Origin: Flavobacteriaceae bacterium
GTDB lineage: Bacteria > Bacteroidota > Bacteroidia > Flavobacteriales > Flavobacteriaceae
Direction: 5' to 3'
Assembly: GCA_013003555.1 (NCBI GenBank)
Contig: JABDIV010000052.1
Location: 124,001-188,000, forward strand
DNA length: 64,000 nt
Below the pieces are notes generated by a model. That model made no database searches. It had not been told where the DNA came from and saw nothing but the letters and a program-made list of their open reading frames with translations. Positions 1 through 8,833 of this stretch are shown one piece after another. Each line of letters starts with the position of its first letter. Positions within the stretch are counted from its first letter, which is position 1. The translations under genes and the position numbers were made by a program.

Positions 1-17
1 AAAACCATTGGAATTAG

Positions 18-47
18 GCCCAATCGAAAGATTGGGCTTTTTTTTTT
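18..47 (+). terminator. Intrinsic terminator of a gene left of the window
   Basis: An 8-bp perfect stem (18-25 with 30-37) closes on a GAAA tetraloop and is followed by a run of ten T. It points rightwards, so it ends a plus-strand gene that lies before the window. The T-run abuts the stop codon of the minus-strand gene that ends at 46. Confidence 0.85.
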
Positions 48-666
48 AGAATAGATCTACTGTACCTTTTCCTTCCCTTAATACCTCAGGTGGATCGGTA
101 GTCAGATCGATAATAGTTGACGGTTGATTTCCCCCATAACCGTCGTCGATAACCATATCAACAAGCTTATTCCATTTTTCAAGAATCAATTCCGGATCGG
201 TGGTATATTCAAGGATCTCATCTTCGTCATAAATAGAAGTGGTCATAATGGGATTACCTAATTCACGCACCAACTCTCTGATTATATTGTTATCAGGAAT
301 TCGTATCCCAACCGTTTTTTTATTTTTAAAGGGCTTGGGTAAGGACTTTGAACTCGGCAATACATAGGTATATGGACCCGGTAGGGTCCGTTTCAGCAAT
401 TTAAAAGTGGGGGTATCGATCTGTCTGACATAATCACTTAAATTACTCAGGTCATGGCATATAAATGACAGGTTTGCTTTCGCTAACCGTATGCCCTTGA
501 TCTTCGCAACGCGTTCTAAGGCTCTTGTTTTTGTTATATCACATCCCAGTCCGTACACAGTGTCGGTCGGATAGATTACAAGTCCTCCCTCTCTCAAACA
601 TTTCACCACCTGGCTGATGGCCTTTGGATTGGGATTTTCTTCATATATCCTTATAAACTGTGCCAT
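46..666 (-). CDS. YciO/Sua5/YrdC-family protein (threonylcarbamoyl-AMP synthase-like)
   Basis: This 206-residue protein belongs to the YrdC/Sua5/YciO superfamily, whose best known members make threonylcarbamoyl-AMP from Thr, bicarbonate and ATP for the t6A37 modification of tRNA. The diagnostic PTDTVYGLG motif lies near residues 33-41. The region after it (a long basic linker, then a hydrophobic strand and a DLS-type turn) and the C-terminal IDLT...VLREG block look closer to the single-domain YciO branch than to TsaC. YciO has weaker, debated activity, so t6A synthesis is possible but not certain. It starts one base after the stop codon of the upstream uvrD-like gene, so the two are co-transcribed. 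There is no C-terminal Sua5 domain. Confidence 0.85.
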   Translation of the reverse strand: MAQFIRIYEENPNPKAISQVVKCLREGGLVIYPTDTVYGLGCDITKTRALERVAKIKGIRLAKANLSFICHDLSNLSDYVRQIDTPTFKLLKRTLPGPYTYVLPSSKSLPKPFKNKKTVGIRIPDNNIIRELVRELGNPIMTTSIYDEDEILEYTTDPELILEKWNKLVDMVIDDGYGGNQPSTIIDLTTDPPEVLREGKGTVDLF

Positions 667-667
667 T

Positions 668-2980
668 TTAATTCAGGATTTCGAGTTTAGCAAAGCGCAA
701 CAACAATCTTTTTATTCCTGCATGGTCGAATTTAATTTCCGCTTTTAAATCGGCTCCTTTGCCTTCTATTTTTGTTACAACACCTTTTCCAAACCGCTGA
801 TGATTGACCTGCTGTCCGATCCTGAGTTCAGTCGTAGAAGTTATTGATTGATCCTTAACCTGTTTTACCGGCTTGAGTTTTTTGGGCACCGATAGTTTAA
901 ATGGCTCCGGTTTCTTGGTTGTTCTTTTAGTGGCTTTTTTTGTCCGTATTTTATTTGGAGGAACATCCCCAAATATACTGGCATCGAGCATCGGATTAAA
1001 TCGTCGCTCATGCACCGGTGTCAGAATATCCAAAAATTGATCGTCTATTTCTTCAATGAATCGGCTTGGCTCGGCATCTGTTAATTTTCCCCAGCGATAC
1101 CGTGATAAGGCGTAGGTTAAATAGACCTGCTTTTCAGCACGGGTTAGGGCCACATAAAAAAGTCGGCGTTCCTCTTCCAATTCACTTCTGGTATTCATAC
1201 TCATGGCGCTTGGAAAAAGATCTTCTTCAAGACCGACAATATAGACATGGGGAAATTCAAGGCCTTTTGCCAAATGAATGGTCATAAGCGCTACCCTATC
1301 AAGATTTTGATCGTCCTGGTCTAAATCAGTCGCCAAAGCCACATCTTCAAGAAATTCGGTCAATGAGCCTGTAACATCAGCCAGTTCGCGCTGTCCTTCC
1401 ACGAAATCCCGCATACCGTTTAACAACTCCTCGATATTCTCCATGCGGGTAATGCCTTCCGGTGTACCGTCTTTATTATACTCCTTGATCAATCCGGTAA
1501 CCTTTACAACGTGTTCGGCCAATTCAAAAGCATTTTTGGATTTGTTCATGACCTGAAAACTTTCGATCATAGTGACAAAATCACGTAATTTAGTTCGCGT
1601 TCCCGCATTGATATTAATATCTAACCCGTCAACTCGGCCCATGATATTGAATATCGTTTCATCATAAGCACTGGCTGCAACAATCAATTTATCGATCGTG
1701 GTTTGACCTATGCCTCTGGTTGGAAAATTGATGACACGCTTGAGTGCTTCCTCATCGGCCGGATTTATAATCAACCTAAGATATGATAAGACATCTTTTA
1801 TCTCTTTCCTTTGATAAAACGAAAGTCCCCCATAAATGCGATATGGAACATCGCGTTTTCTAAGCGCATCCTCAATGGCCCTCGATTGTGCATTCGTTCT
1901 ATACAAAACAGCAAAATCACTATTCTTAAGCTGTTGCTTCATTTTTTCTTCAAAGATGGAACTCGCCACGAATCGACCCTCATCAGCATCGGTCATCAGG
2001 CGATTAACCTTGATCTTATGCCCGATATCATTAGCCGTCCACACCAATTTCTCAAGCTTCATCGTGTTTTTGTCAATTACCGAATTGGCTGCATTCACAA
2101 TGTTTTTGGTCGAGCGATAATTCTGTTCAAGTCTAAAGAACTCTGAATCGGGGTAATCGCGCTGAAAATTTAGAATATTATTGATGTTGGCACCCCGGAA
2201 TGCATAAATGCTTTGTGAATCATCCCCAACAACACATATGTTTTGAAACCGATCTGCCAGGGCTCGAACAATTAGATACTGCGAATGATTTGTATCCTGG
2301 TACTCATCGACTAAAATGTATCGAAACCGATCCTGATAACGTGCAAGAACTTCCGGAAATCGGGTGAGTAATTCATTTGTTTTTAACAAAAGATCATCGA
2401 AGTCCATTGCACCGGCCTTAAAGCATCTGGCTACATACTCCTTGTAAATATCTCCCATTCTCGGCCTTCTGGCCATCGTATCAGCCTCGATAAGTTCAGG
2501 ATTCTGAAAATAGGCTTTTACAGTGATCAGGTTGTTCTTATAGGACGATATTCTCGAAAAGATCTGCTTATATTTATAAACATCCTTATCGAGTTTCAAT
2601 TCCTTGATGATGGAAGAGACCAGGCGCTGAGAATCCTGTGTATCATAGATGGTAAAATTTGAGGGATATCCCAATTTATCAGCTTCATATCGTAGGATCC
2701 TGGCAAAAATCGAGTGGAAGGTCCCCATCCATAAATTTTTGGCCTCGCTCTCACCTACTATTTTGGCGATACGTCCCTTCATTTCGCGAGCTGCTTTATT
2801 GGTGAAGGTCAGAGCCAGAATATTAAAAGGATCTATCCCCTGACTCATTAAATAGGCGATCTTAAATGTAAGAACACGGGTCTTACCAGAACCCGCACCG
2901 GCAATAATAATCATAGGGCCGTCCCGATGGAGGGTAGCCGCTTTTTGGGCATCATTAAGTTGTTCTAAAAATTCGCTCAA
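668..2980 (-). CDS. uvrD: UvrD/PcrA-type ATP-dependent DNA helicase
   Basis: A 770-residue superfamily 1A 3'-5' DNA helicase for nucleotide excision and mismatch repair. Visible motifs in order are Walker A GAGSGKT near residue 28, TFTNKAA (Ia), VDEYQDT (II), GDDSQSIYAFRGA (III), QNYRS (IV), a TIHLAKGLEF block (V) and a VALTRAEK block (VI). The last about 50 residues, after a Lys-rich linker, form the Tudor-like UvrD/PcrA tail (QVNHQRFGKG) known in PcrA to contact RNA polymerase. The only possible start matching family length is TTG at 2980: an in-frame stop lies upstream with no ATG or GTG between. Length is normal for Bacteroidota UvrD. It heads a two-gene minus-strand unit with the YciO-type gene. 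Confidence 0.95.
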   Translation of the reverse strand: MSEFLEQLNDAQKAATLHRDGPMIIIAGAGSGKTRVLTFKIAYLMSQGIDPFNILALTFTNKAAREMKGRIAKIVGESEAKNLWMGTFHSIFARILRYEADKLGYPSNFTIYDTQDSQRLVSSIIKELKLDKDVYKYKQIFSRISSYKNNLITVKAYFQNPELIEADTMARRPRMGDIYKEYVARCFKAGAMDFDDLLLKTNELLTRFPEVLARYQDRFRYILVDEYQDTNHSQYLIVRALADRFQNICVVGDDSQSIYAFRGANINNILNFQRDYPDSEFFRLEQNYRSTKNIVNAANSVIDKNTMKLEKLVWTANDIGHKIKVNRLMTDADEGRFVASSIFEEKMKQQLKNSDFAVLYRTNAQSRAIEDALRKRDVPYRIYGGLSFYQRKEIKDVLSYLRLIINPADEEALKRVINFPTRGIGQTTIDKLIVAASAYDETIFNIMGRVDGLDININAGTRTKLRDFVTMIESFQVMNKSKNAFELAEHVVKVTGLIKEYNKDGTPEGITRMENIEELLNGMRDFVEGQRELADVTGSLTEFLEDVALATDLDQDDQNLDRVALMTIHLAKGLEFPHVYIVGLEEDLFPSAMSMNTRSELEEERRLFYVALTRAEKQVYLTYALSRYRWGKLTDAEPSRFIEEIDDQFLDILTPVHERRFNPMLDASIFGDVPPNKIRTKKATKRTTKKPEPFKLSVPKKLKPVKQVKDQSITSTTELRIGQQVNHQRFGKGVVTKIEGKGADLKAEIKFDHAGIKRLLLRFAKLEILN

Positions 2981-3116
2981 AAGTACTCGCTTAAAAACGT
3001 GAATTTAGCTATTGTTAATTGTTTATTTTAAATGGAAAAGCTTTAGTTATAAACAATTCGTAAATTCCTTTTCTTTCTGCAAATTTAAATATATTTAAGG
3101 CTATAATTATTCTGTT

Positions 3117-3659
3117 ATGTTACGAGATTTATTGCTTTTTTCTGTAGGTTTTATTTTTGCTGCTAATGCTTATGGCCAGGTGCAACGAACCGAAGGACAG
3201 ATCATAAAAGATTTCGGAGAAACCTTCAAGGTTGAAAATCCTGATATTCAAACCGATCTGTCGGCTAATCACAAAATAATTTTTGACGTATCGAGCTCGG
3301 CCGAAAATAAGCAAGCCATGAATAAATATATTGAAACCGCCGCCCGGTTTTTGAATATGCATGCCGATGCCGGCCTTGATAAAAATCAGCTAAAGGTTGC
3401 CATGACCATACATGGCGGAGCATGGCAGGATATTTTAACTGACGAGGCTTATAAGAAACAATTTGGATATGAAAATCCGAATGCCGGGTTGATCGAGGCC
3501 CTGACCAAAGCTGGTGTTGATGTTATTCTTTGCGGTCAAACAGCAGCATTTAGGGAGGTGAACCGCAACGATATCCTACCAGGAGTTAAATTAGCTTTAT
3601 CGGCCATGACGGCCTTGTTACAATACCAGGAGATGGGTTATCGATTTATAAAATTTTAA
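3117..3659 (+). CDS. Exported DsrE/DsrF-like family protein
   Basis: A 180-residue protein with a clear N-terminal signal peptide (LLLFSVGFIFAANAYGQ, cleavage expected after about residue 20). The mature part has the DsrE/F-like alpha/beta fold pattern: a strand with IIFDVSS, a helix carrying the ETAARFLN segment, the strand VAMTIHGGAW, and a late strand VDVILCGQTAA with one cysteine. Cytoplasmic DsrE proteins relay sulfur, but this exported version keeps only that cysteine and its role is not known. It stands alone, with a 122-bp gap to the next gene. Family assignment is from the HGG and CGQ signatures. Confidence 0.75.
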   Translation: MLRDLLLFSVGFIFAANAYGQVQRTEGQIIKDFGETFKVENPDIQTDLSANHKIIFDVSSSAENKQAMNKYIETAARFLNMHADAGLDKNQLKVAMTIHGGAWQDILTDEAYKKQFGYENPNAGLIEALTKAGVDVILCGQTAAFREVNRNDILPGVKLALSAMTALLQYQEMGYRFIKF

Positions 3660-3781
3660 AAGCAAATTATGAAAAAACTGATTTTTTACGGGTTTCCGGA
3701 TCTTTACATAGATGAAAGTGGTATGCTACTCATGGTGAAAATCTTTGTTCAACGCAGTCTCGATTAATTGAATATTTAAAC

Positions 3782-5341
3782 ATGGATAACATTTTGAATT
3801 TTCTTGGTGGATTGAGTTGGTGGGTTTGGGTCTTAATTTTTCTTGTTTTGGTCGCCATCCGCGATATTTTTATTCAGCGCAAGCATACGATAAGTCATAA
3901 TTATCCAATAGTTGGACATTTGAGATATTTCCTGGAGAGTATTGGTCCGGAAATGCGTCAGTATTTTGTAGCCAACAATCGTGAGGAATTACCGTTTAAC
4001 CGCATCGAGCGTGGCTGGATATATGCCTCTGCAAAAAAAGAGAACAATTATGAAGGTTTCGGGACCGATCGGGATATTTATGCGCATCATCACATCTTTA
4101 TAAATAATGCCATGATGCCCTATAAAATGACTAAAAACCACCCAAACGCTAACGATAAGAGCTTTACACCCTGTGCCAAGGTCATTGGATCTTATAACAA
4201 GCGCCGCAGGCCATTTCGTCCTGGCTCAGTTATCAATGTATCGGCGATGAGTTTTGGTTCATTATCGGCAAAGGCTGTAGAATCCCTGAACAAGGGGGTT
4301 CAACTGGCCGGAGCCTATCACAACACAGGTGAAGGTGGCCTTTCCCCCTATCATCGCAATGGTGGGGATGTTGTTTTTCATTTCGGAACAGGATACTTCG
4401 GTGTACGTGATAAAAATGGAAAATTTTCAATGCAAAAGCTGATCGAGATGGTTGATGAAAATCCATTTATCAAAGCTATTGAGATCAAATTATCCCAGGG
4501 AGCTAAGCCCGGCAAAGGCGGTGTTCTTCCAGGAAAAAAGATATCCAGAGAGATCGCTTCAATTCGCGGTGTCGTCCCCGGAAAGGACGTGCTTTCACCG
4601 CCGACACATAGCGCTTTCTCAAACGTTCAGGAATTATACGATCTAATTGAGGAAATCGCCCACAAGACCGGTTTACCAGTTGGGATTAAGGCAGCAATTG
4701 GGAAATTAGATCAATGGGAAGAACTGGCCGATATCATGCTGAAAACCGGAAAAGGCCCTGATTTTATTACTGTCGATGGTGGCGAGGGCGGCACAGGTGC
4801 GGCTCCTCCGAGCTTTGCTGATCATGTTTCCCTTCCCTGGGTGTATGGTTTTAGTGATCTGTATAAACTATTTCAGAATAAGGGACTTACCGATCGCATT
4901 GTTTTTATTGGAAGTGGAAAATTGGGCTTTCCGGCAAAGGCCGCCATGGCATTCGCTATGGGAGTTGACGTGATCAATGTTGCGCGGGAGGCCATGATGA
5001 GTATCGGTTGTATCCAGGCCCAGGTTTGTCATACAAACCGATGCCCCAGTGGTGTGGCTACACAGAGTAAGTGGCTTCAGAATGGTATTGATGTTCCCCT
5101 TAAATCTGAACGTTTAGCGCAATATTTTAAAACTTTCAGAAAAGAACTAATCGAAATTACCCACGCTGCTGGCTATGAACATCCCTGTCAGTTCAACATG
5201 GCTGACATAGATGTAAATGTGGATGATCATAATCTTTCTGCGGAATTGGATAAAACCTATAATTATAAAAAAGATGCTGTTCCTTTTAATTCGATGCAGG
5301 AATTAAAAGATTGCATATATTTAGGCGGAAAACCAAGCTGA
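3782..5341 (+). CDS. FMN-binding glutamate synthase-like protein (GltB central/FMN domain only)
   Basis: A 519-residue protein equivalent to the FMN/iron-sulfur core of the glutamate synthase large subunit. It lacks the N-terminal glutaminase and the C-terminal beta-helix domain. Residues 9-27 form a transmembrane segment (WWVWVLIFLVLVAI), so it is anchored in the inner membrane. The FMN barrel shows MSFGSLS, GEGG, KAAIGK and VDGGEGGTGAAP motifs. A C-x5-C-x4-C set at Cys410, 416 and 421 matches the [3Fe-4S] ligands of glutamate synthase. The substrate is uncertain, since without a glutaminase it would need free ammonia or act on something else. The next gene, 14 bases on, encodes another small membrane-anchored protein and is likely co-transcribed. 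Confidence 0.88.
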   Translation: MDNILNFLGGLSWWVWVLIFLVLVAIRDIFIQRKHTISHNYPIVGHLRYFLESIGPEMRQYFVANNREELPFNRIERGWIYASAKKENNYEGFGTDRDIYAHHHIFINNAMMPYKMTKNHPNANDKSFTPCAKVIGSYNKRRRPFRPGSVINVSAMSFGSLSAKAVESLNKGVQLAGAYHNTGEGGLSPYHRNGGDVVFHFGTGYFGVRDKNGKFSMQKLIEMVDENPFIKAIEIKLSQGAKPGKGGVLPGKKISREIASIRGVVPGKDVLSPPTHSAFSNVQELYDLIEEIAHKTGLPVGIKAAIGKLDQWEELADIMLKTGKGPDFITVDGGEGGTGAAPPSFADHVSLPWVYGFSDLYKLFQNKGLTDRIVFIGSGKLGFPAKAAMAFAMGVDVINVAREAMMSIGCIQAQVCHTNRCPSGVATQSKWLQNGIDVPLKSERLAQYFKTFRKELIEITHAAGYEHPCQFNMADIDVNVDDHNLSAELDKTYNYKKDAVPFNSMQELKDCIYLGGKPS

Positions 5342-5355
5342 TAAATCTGAATCTT

Positions 5356-5877
5356 ATGGAACTAACCAAAATATTTGAACTACTACTTTATACAGTGCCC
5401 GCTTTAGTCACCGGAATTATCGCCTATTATTTCTTTAGAGAGCATACCCGGAATGAAGACGGCCGAAGACGCTTTTTATTGCATAGAGATCTTCAGGTTA
5501 ACGCGCTTCCGTTGCGACTTCAAGCGTATGAACGGATGGTGCTTTTCCTCGAGCGAATTTCGCCGAATAATTTAATAACTAGAATTCGTCCAACATCTTC
5601 TGATAAAGATAGTTATGAAATCTTACTTATAGCAACAATTGAACAAGAGTATGAGCATAATTTATCCCAGCAAGTTTATATGAGCGATGAGTGTTGGAAC
5701 ATTATTACAGCTGCAAAATCAGCCACAATTCAGTTAATTCGAAAAGCAGGTCTTTCTGACAAAATCGACTCGGCCGACAAGCTGAGAGAGGTAGTGCTAA
5801 CTGAAATGATGGAAAAGTTTCCGCCAAGCAATGCCGCTCTTTCCTATGTTAAGCAGGAAGTGAGTGATCTATGGTAG
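5356..5877 (+). CDS. Membrane-anchored protein of unknown function
   Basis: A 173-residue protein with one N-terminal membrane helix (about residues 7-25, LLLYTVPALVTGIIAYYFF) and a mostly helical, charged cytoplasmic part containing an LQAYERM...FLERI segment. ATG at 5356 is preferred over an upstream in-frame start at 5311, because the longer form would overlap the previous gene and push the membrane helix inward. It follows the glutamate-synthase-like gene by 14 bases. I know this as a conserved unnamed Flavobacteria protein but cannot assign a function. Its last 29 bases overlap the end of the convergent patatin gene. Confidence 0.75.
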   Translation: MELTKIFELLLYTVPALVTGIIAYYFFREHTRNEDGRRRFLLHRDLQVNALPLRLQAYERMVLFLERISPNNLITRIRPTSSDKDSYEILLIATIEQEYEHNLSQQVYMSDECWNIITAAKSATIQLIRKAGLSDKIDSADKLREVVLTEMMEKFPPSNAALSYVKQEVSDLW

Positions 5878-6796
5878 GGTCAAAATCTGACTTTCGGAGC
5901 TCGTTGTATAATAAATCTTTGTGTTTCTTTTGGGCATACTCGAATCCCTCCTTCCACCATTTTACCATTAATCGTTTACTGAAAATAAGCGAGTTTTCAG
6001 TGAGGCGCGTAGGCGTGTAATATAAATTGAGATTAACATTATTATTTTTCGCTGCTAATTTCCCAATCGTAATATCGTTTCGTTCAACCTGGTTAAGCAA
6101 ATGCCCGTAAAGATTAAGCATCAATGAAAACGGATTCTTGCCTAGAACCTTCAGATGATCCATACTCTCCGATTCCAAAATAACCGCATCAATCTCGGTT
6201 GCGCCTCGTATTATCGCTTCACGTATAGGCACAACACATCCCAATCCGCCATCGGCATATTCATATCCATCAACAGTAGCAAGAGACATAAACGGCACGT
6301 AATTGCAGGAAATCCATATCCATTCACAGAATTCGTCGTAACTACATTCCTTGATTGACTTATATTCCACACGGTTTTTGGAAAGATTAGTGACTGTCAC
6401 GACTACGTCTTCTTTTGATGCTCTAATTTCATTAAATTCATCAATGGTGAATTGACGTTTTATATTACGTCTCAATGTCTTACTCTCTCCAAAAGTGCGC
6501 TTCAACTTGATGAATTGCCACAATGAGTTTACAAAATCTATCGATACAAATTCGCGGTTTCCCCGTTTTCGCTGAACAAACGGACTCACACTAAAAATAT
6601 CATTCTGCCTGACATTCGTAAATATGCTGTAAATTTTGGAAATCTTACCCAGTGCCAGATGAGGCACCAGCAAACTTCCCGTGGAGGTCCCCAGCAACAT
6701 ATCATATTGACGGCCTTCATTTTCAATAAGATATTGGGCCACCCCTCCGGCAAAGGCACCTTTACTTCCACCACCAGAAATTACAAGAGCTTTCAT
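5849..6796 (-). CDS. Patatin-like phospholipase (RssA/NTE family)
   Basis: A 315-residue cytoplasmic or membrane-associated serine lipid hydrolase. It has all patatin landmarks: the oxyanion loop GGGSKG at residues 8-13, the nucleophile elbow G-T-S-T-G with Ser38, and the catalytic D-G-G with Asp182. There is no signal peptide or beta-barrel, so it is the compact RssA-type rather than the T5-secreted form. Its start codon overlaps the stop of the upstream M1 aminopeptidase gene by four bases (ATGA), showing translational coupling. Its 3' end overlaps the convergent membrane-protein gene by 29 bp with no terminator visible between them. The lipid substrate is unknown. Confidence 0.9.
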   Translation of the reverse strand: MKALVISGGGSKGAFAGGVAQYLIENEGRQYDMLLGTSTGSLLVPHLALGKISKIYSIFTNVRQNDIFSVSPFVQRKRGNREFVSIDFVNSLWQFIKLKRTFGESKTLRRNIKRQFTIDEFNEIRASKEDVVVTVTNLSKNRVEYKSIKECSYDEFCEWIWISCNYVPFMSLATVDGYEYADGGLGCVVPIREAIIRGATEIDAVILESESMDHLKVLGKNPFSLMLNLYGHLLNQVERNDITIGKLAAKNNNVNLNLYYTPTRLTENSLIFSKRLMVKWWKEGFEYAQKKHKDLLYNELRKSDFDPTIDHSLPA

Positions 6797-8757
6797 TCTT
6801 TCTCTAATTTGGCTAGTTCATCTTTAGCAAATTTAACCAATTGCCAATTATGATGATCTTTGGCTTGATTCAAATTTGACATACATTGTTCGTCGCAGGC
6901 ATTCAGCATAATCAAGTAACTGAAAGCCCGAATACGTACAGAAACATTACTCGCAACCGATGTGTAATCGATCAACTCATTGAAAACCTCTTCCTTCTTA
7001 TCAACCTGATAGTCGACGGTATTTAAATGCAAGACAAGCCATAACATTCTTACATTCAAGTCGTTAAGTCCAAATACGTTTGACATTTTGTTTAAATAGT
7101 GCGGGCGATCGTCGGGAAAATTAATCCATAAGTTATATAGGGCGGCCTCCTTGGTGATATATGAAGGATCATCCAAAAGTGATTCATAATAGGGCTTTAA
7201 TTCAGGTGAAATTTTATTCAGGTTTAAGGCAATTGCCTGTCGAACTTTCCAATTATTATTGAAATCAACTTCTTCTATCAGATCAGGAACCTGACTGATG
7301 ATTTTTATTTTAGCCTGATCGGATATCGGGAACCGAAGCTGTTCAGCACATTTCGAATTTATCGGATCACAATCAATCATTAAATACTCGTTTATGAAAA
7401 CCGATTTTTGGGTTAAGACATCCAATGCCCGATCGATGGGAAAATCGTCGGATCTTAGCCAAACATCAGCGAAGGCATCTAAATCAAACTCTCCTGATTT
7501 TTCAATTTGACCTAAAAAATCAGTGGTTGAAACATTTTTGAACCTGTTCTCGACCAGATATGCCTTTACCGCAGTTTTAAACAGCTGTTCACCAACCAAT
7601 TCCTTTAACATAAACAGAGTCCAGGCACCCTTTTCATAGAAAGTAAGACTTGTGGACTCCGGGTTTAATAAGGCGGTGTTATTTCCTCCTAAATCCTGTT
7701 GCTCGAGGCTCAGGGCTGATTCATACAATTTCCAGTAGAAATGATCATCTCCAAAAAGAAAACGCTCTGAAAGCAACGCATAATACGTTGCAAACCCCTC
7801 ATGAAGCCAATGATGAACACCAGAAGTTTCGGTAACCATATTACCGAACCATTGATGTGCCAATTCATGAGCGTTCACATTCACATAGTTTCGGTCGTTA
7901 AATCCGATTGAATCAACCACGTACTCGTTGGAAAAAAAAGTGGCTCCCGTATTCTCCATACCTGCATAAAGAAAATCATGAAGAGGAACCTGCTTATAAT
8001 TCTGCCAGGGATAAGCCACCCCAATTTCATATTCGAGAAAGTCGAATATTTCCTTAGAATACCGATATGTCGGTTCATAACGAGCTGAATCGTCAGGATG
8101 ATAATAAAGCTCCATCGGGATACCGGAGCGCGAATAGTCGAGCTTTTTATCAAATTCACCCAGCGCCAGGGCAACGAGATAACTGCTCATCGGAAGATCC
8201 ATATTGTAGGACCAGGTCAAGTTTTCGGCAGAAGTTGAACTTGTGTCCATTAATTTACCGTTTGCTATAACCTCATAATCTAAGGGCGCCGTGATGGTGA
8301 GATCAAATTCGATTTTTTCATTCATATCATCAAGGCTTGGCATCCAATGACTGGTATACTTCCCCTGACCTTGGGTCCAAACCTCTTTAAGTCCCTCATG
8401 GTGTCGCGTTATAAAATACATGGCTTTTTTCGGATGGGCGCGGTACTGCACCTCAACCCTATTTTCTGTCGACACAGAATATGGCTGCTTTATGATTATT
8501 TTATCGTCTTTGTATAAAAAATCGGTATTGATTCCATTTAATCGAACCCCTTCAATTTGCATATTCCGGGCATCAATGAAGACCGAGTCAACCGATTGAA
8601 TAACCTCAAAATCATAGGCAACTGAACCAATAACCTCGCCTCTTTCCGGATCGATAGAAATATCGACCTGAGCGCGCTTAAAGTCAATAAAGTCGGTCTG
8701 TTGGGCAAGAACCAACCAGCCGATTAAAGTAAAGACATACGTTAATTTCGTTCGCAT
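6793..8757 (-). CDS. M1 family zinc metallopeptidase (aminopeptidase N-like)
   Basis: A 654-residue exported aminopeptidase. A signal peptide (LTYVFTLIGWLVLAQQ) covers about residues 4-18. The substrate-binding G-x-M-E-N motif appears as AGMENTGA, and the zinc site HELAH at 297-301 is completed by Glu320 (HExxH-x18-E, in WLHEGFATYY). A HEAT-like helical C-terminal region follows. ATG at 8757 is chosen over a GTG two codons upstream. It likely degrades peptides in the periplasm. It is translationally coupled to the patatin gene, and diverges from recG across an approximately 75-bp gap. The length is short of full APN, matching the Bacteroidota-type exported M1 enzymes. Confidence 0.93.
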   Translation of the reverse strand: MRTKLTYVFTLIGWLVLAQQTDFIDFKRAQVDISIDPERGEVIGSVAYDFEVIQSVDSVFIDARNMQIEGVRLNGINTDFLYKDDKIIIKQPYSVSTENRVEVQYRAHPKKAMYFITRHHEGLKEVWTQGQGKYTSHWMPSLDDMNEKIEFDLTITAPLDYEVIANGKLMDTSSTSAENLTWSYNMDLPMSSYLVALALGEFDKKLDYSRSGIPMELYYHPDDSARYEPTYRYSKEIFDFLEYEIGVAYPWQNYKQVPLHDFLYAGMENTGATFFSNEYVVDSIGFNDRNYVNVNAHELAHQWFGNMVTETSGVHHWLHEGFATYYALLSERFLFGDDHFYWKLYESALSLEQQDLGGNNTALLNPESTSLTFYEKGAWTLFMLKELVGEQLFKTAVKAYLVENRFKNVSTTDFLGQIEKSGEFDLDAFADVWLRSDDFPIDRALDVLTQKSVFINEYLMIDCDPINSKCAEQLRFPISDQAKIKIISQVPDLIEEVDFNNNWKVRQAIALNLNKISPELKPYYESLLDDPSYITKEAALYNLWINFPDDRPHYLNKMSNVFGLNDLNVRMLWLVLHLNTVDYQVDKKEEVFNELIDYTSVASNVSVRIRAFSYLIMLNACDEQCMSNLNQAKDHHNWQLVKFAKDELAKLEKE

Positions 8758-8833
8758 TATCACCTTATAACAAACGTCAGGCCAAAGTAATAATTATACT
8801 TGTCATTCCCTTTAAAAGGATTAATTTAGTTTG

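Noticed and set aside
3669-3767. Short plus-strand open frame of 32 residues between the DsrE-like and glutamate-synthase-like genes
   Set aside because: It starts with a plausible MKKLIF but has no family resemblance, no promoter and no support beyond being open; could be a remnant.
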